In this document: in pieces, positions 63,866 through 64,000 of the stretch
Numbering within the stretch: the stretch's first letter is position 1
Layout: every line of letters starts with the position of its first letter
Notes under the pieces: generated by a model
Database searches by the model: none
Told to the model about the DNA's origin: nothing
Seen by the model: only the letters and a program-made list of their open reading frames with translations
Origin: Gillisella taibaishanensis
GTDB taxonomy: Bacteria > Pseudomonadota > Alphaproteobacteria > Rhizobiales > Rhizobiaceae
Assembly: GCF_001938985.1 (NCBI RefSeq)
Contig: NZ_MKIN01000022.1
Coordinates: forward strand, 868,001-932,000
DNA length: 64,000 nt
Direction of reading: 5' to 3'
Position numbers and translations under genes: made by a program

Positions 63866-64000
63866 GCATCCGTGCTGGCGGCAATCACAGGCTCCGATGC
63901 CGGTCGGGCGCCCAGGATCTGCCGCTGGCCCTTCACGGTGAAGGGCTGGACCAACTGGCCGATAAAGGTGTCGGAGACCTTGCCGCTGATGCCGATATTG
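63802..64000 (-). CDS. C-terminal end of an unidentified gene, cut by window edge
   Basis: On the minus strand one frame is open from the window end to a TAA at 63802 and reads NIGISGKVSDTFIGQLVQPF, then TVKGQRQILGARP, a plausible protein tail (65 residues) with a low-complexity end. The stop lies inside the DoxX gene, giving a 64-base tail-to-tail overlap, which is long. Family not recognised. Confidence 0.4.
   Translation of the reverse strand, partial: NIGISGKVSDTFIGQLVQPFTVKGQRQILGARPASEPVIAASTDAQNSRLINTLSSDSAPPPKAA

Overview
The window is a GC-rich chromosomal segment from a Rhizobiales alphaproteobacterium, most likely Rhizobiaceae (Agrobacterium/Allorhizobium/Rhizobium group). The evidence is a complete smoEFGK-smoS-mtlK sorbitol/mannitol operon, serC-serA behind a leader resembling the alphaproteobacterial serC RNA motif, TGA-N9-TCA (RirA-type) sites at iron-uptake genes, an elongator tRNA-Met, a cioA-like cydAB with a DUF2474 small subunit, and dispersed rhizobial palindromic repeats. 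No rRNA, transposase, prophage or CRISPR array was seen.

Layout. 1-8 kb: 3' part of an MFS transporter, a repeat element, a large disordered membrane protein with a His-rich stretch, purA, an EamA-type transporter and a phosphatase. 7.2-14.8 kb: a catabolic/uptake cluster with a creatininase-family hydrolase, LysR regulator, NMT1/THI5-like ABC transporter, CodA-like amidohydrolase and FAD-linked oxidase. 15-22.9 kb: flavodoxin-fold oxidoreductase, chemoreceptor, small secreted proteins, a RidA-aldehyde dehydrogenase pair, an unrecognised HEAT-like protein and ung. 23-26.4 kb: GntP permease and HpaI aldolase, divergent from a SorC-family regulator. 26.4-31.9 kb: an unusual three-gene minus-strand block of DUF1800 protein, DUF1501 protein and a glycosyltransferase with class I (fungal-type) chitin synthase motifs. 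32.4-41.7 kb: polyol operon smoEFGK-smoS-mtlK, then a HAD phosphatase and a D-ribulokinase-like FGGY kinase. 42-43.5 kb: mnmA and tRNA-Met. 43.7-53.8 kb: iron-siderophore region with two TonB-dependent receptors, fhuCDB-like ABC genes and an AraC regulator. 54-60 kb: a BcsN-like lipoprotein, SLT lipoprotein, Tim44-domain protein and cyanide-insensitive-type bd oxidase. 60-64 kb: serC-serA, DoxX, and the tail of a gene running off the window.

How the genes work together. The polyol cluster imports sorbitol/mannitol, oxidises them to fructose and probably phosphorylates ribulose from other pentitols. The iron cluster binds ferric siderophore at the outer membrane (two receptors with nearly the same TonB box), moves it through FhuD/FhuB/FhuC, and carries iron-regulator sites in two of its promoters. 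The 9-14.7 kb operon looks like import of a small N-containing ring compound followed by deamination or hydrolysis and oxidation; the substrate is unknown.

The strongest candidate for something undescribed is the 26.4-31.9 kb block. A chitin-synthase-like membrane enzyme is encoded with two exported proteins of unknown function, and the DUF1800 protein carries a stretch that looks like a carbohydrate-binding module. The block lies between a SorC-type regulator and the smo operon, next to a 519-base AT-rich gap, which fits acquisition by transfer.
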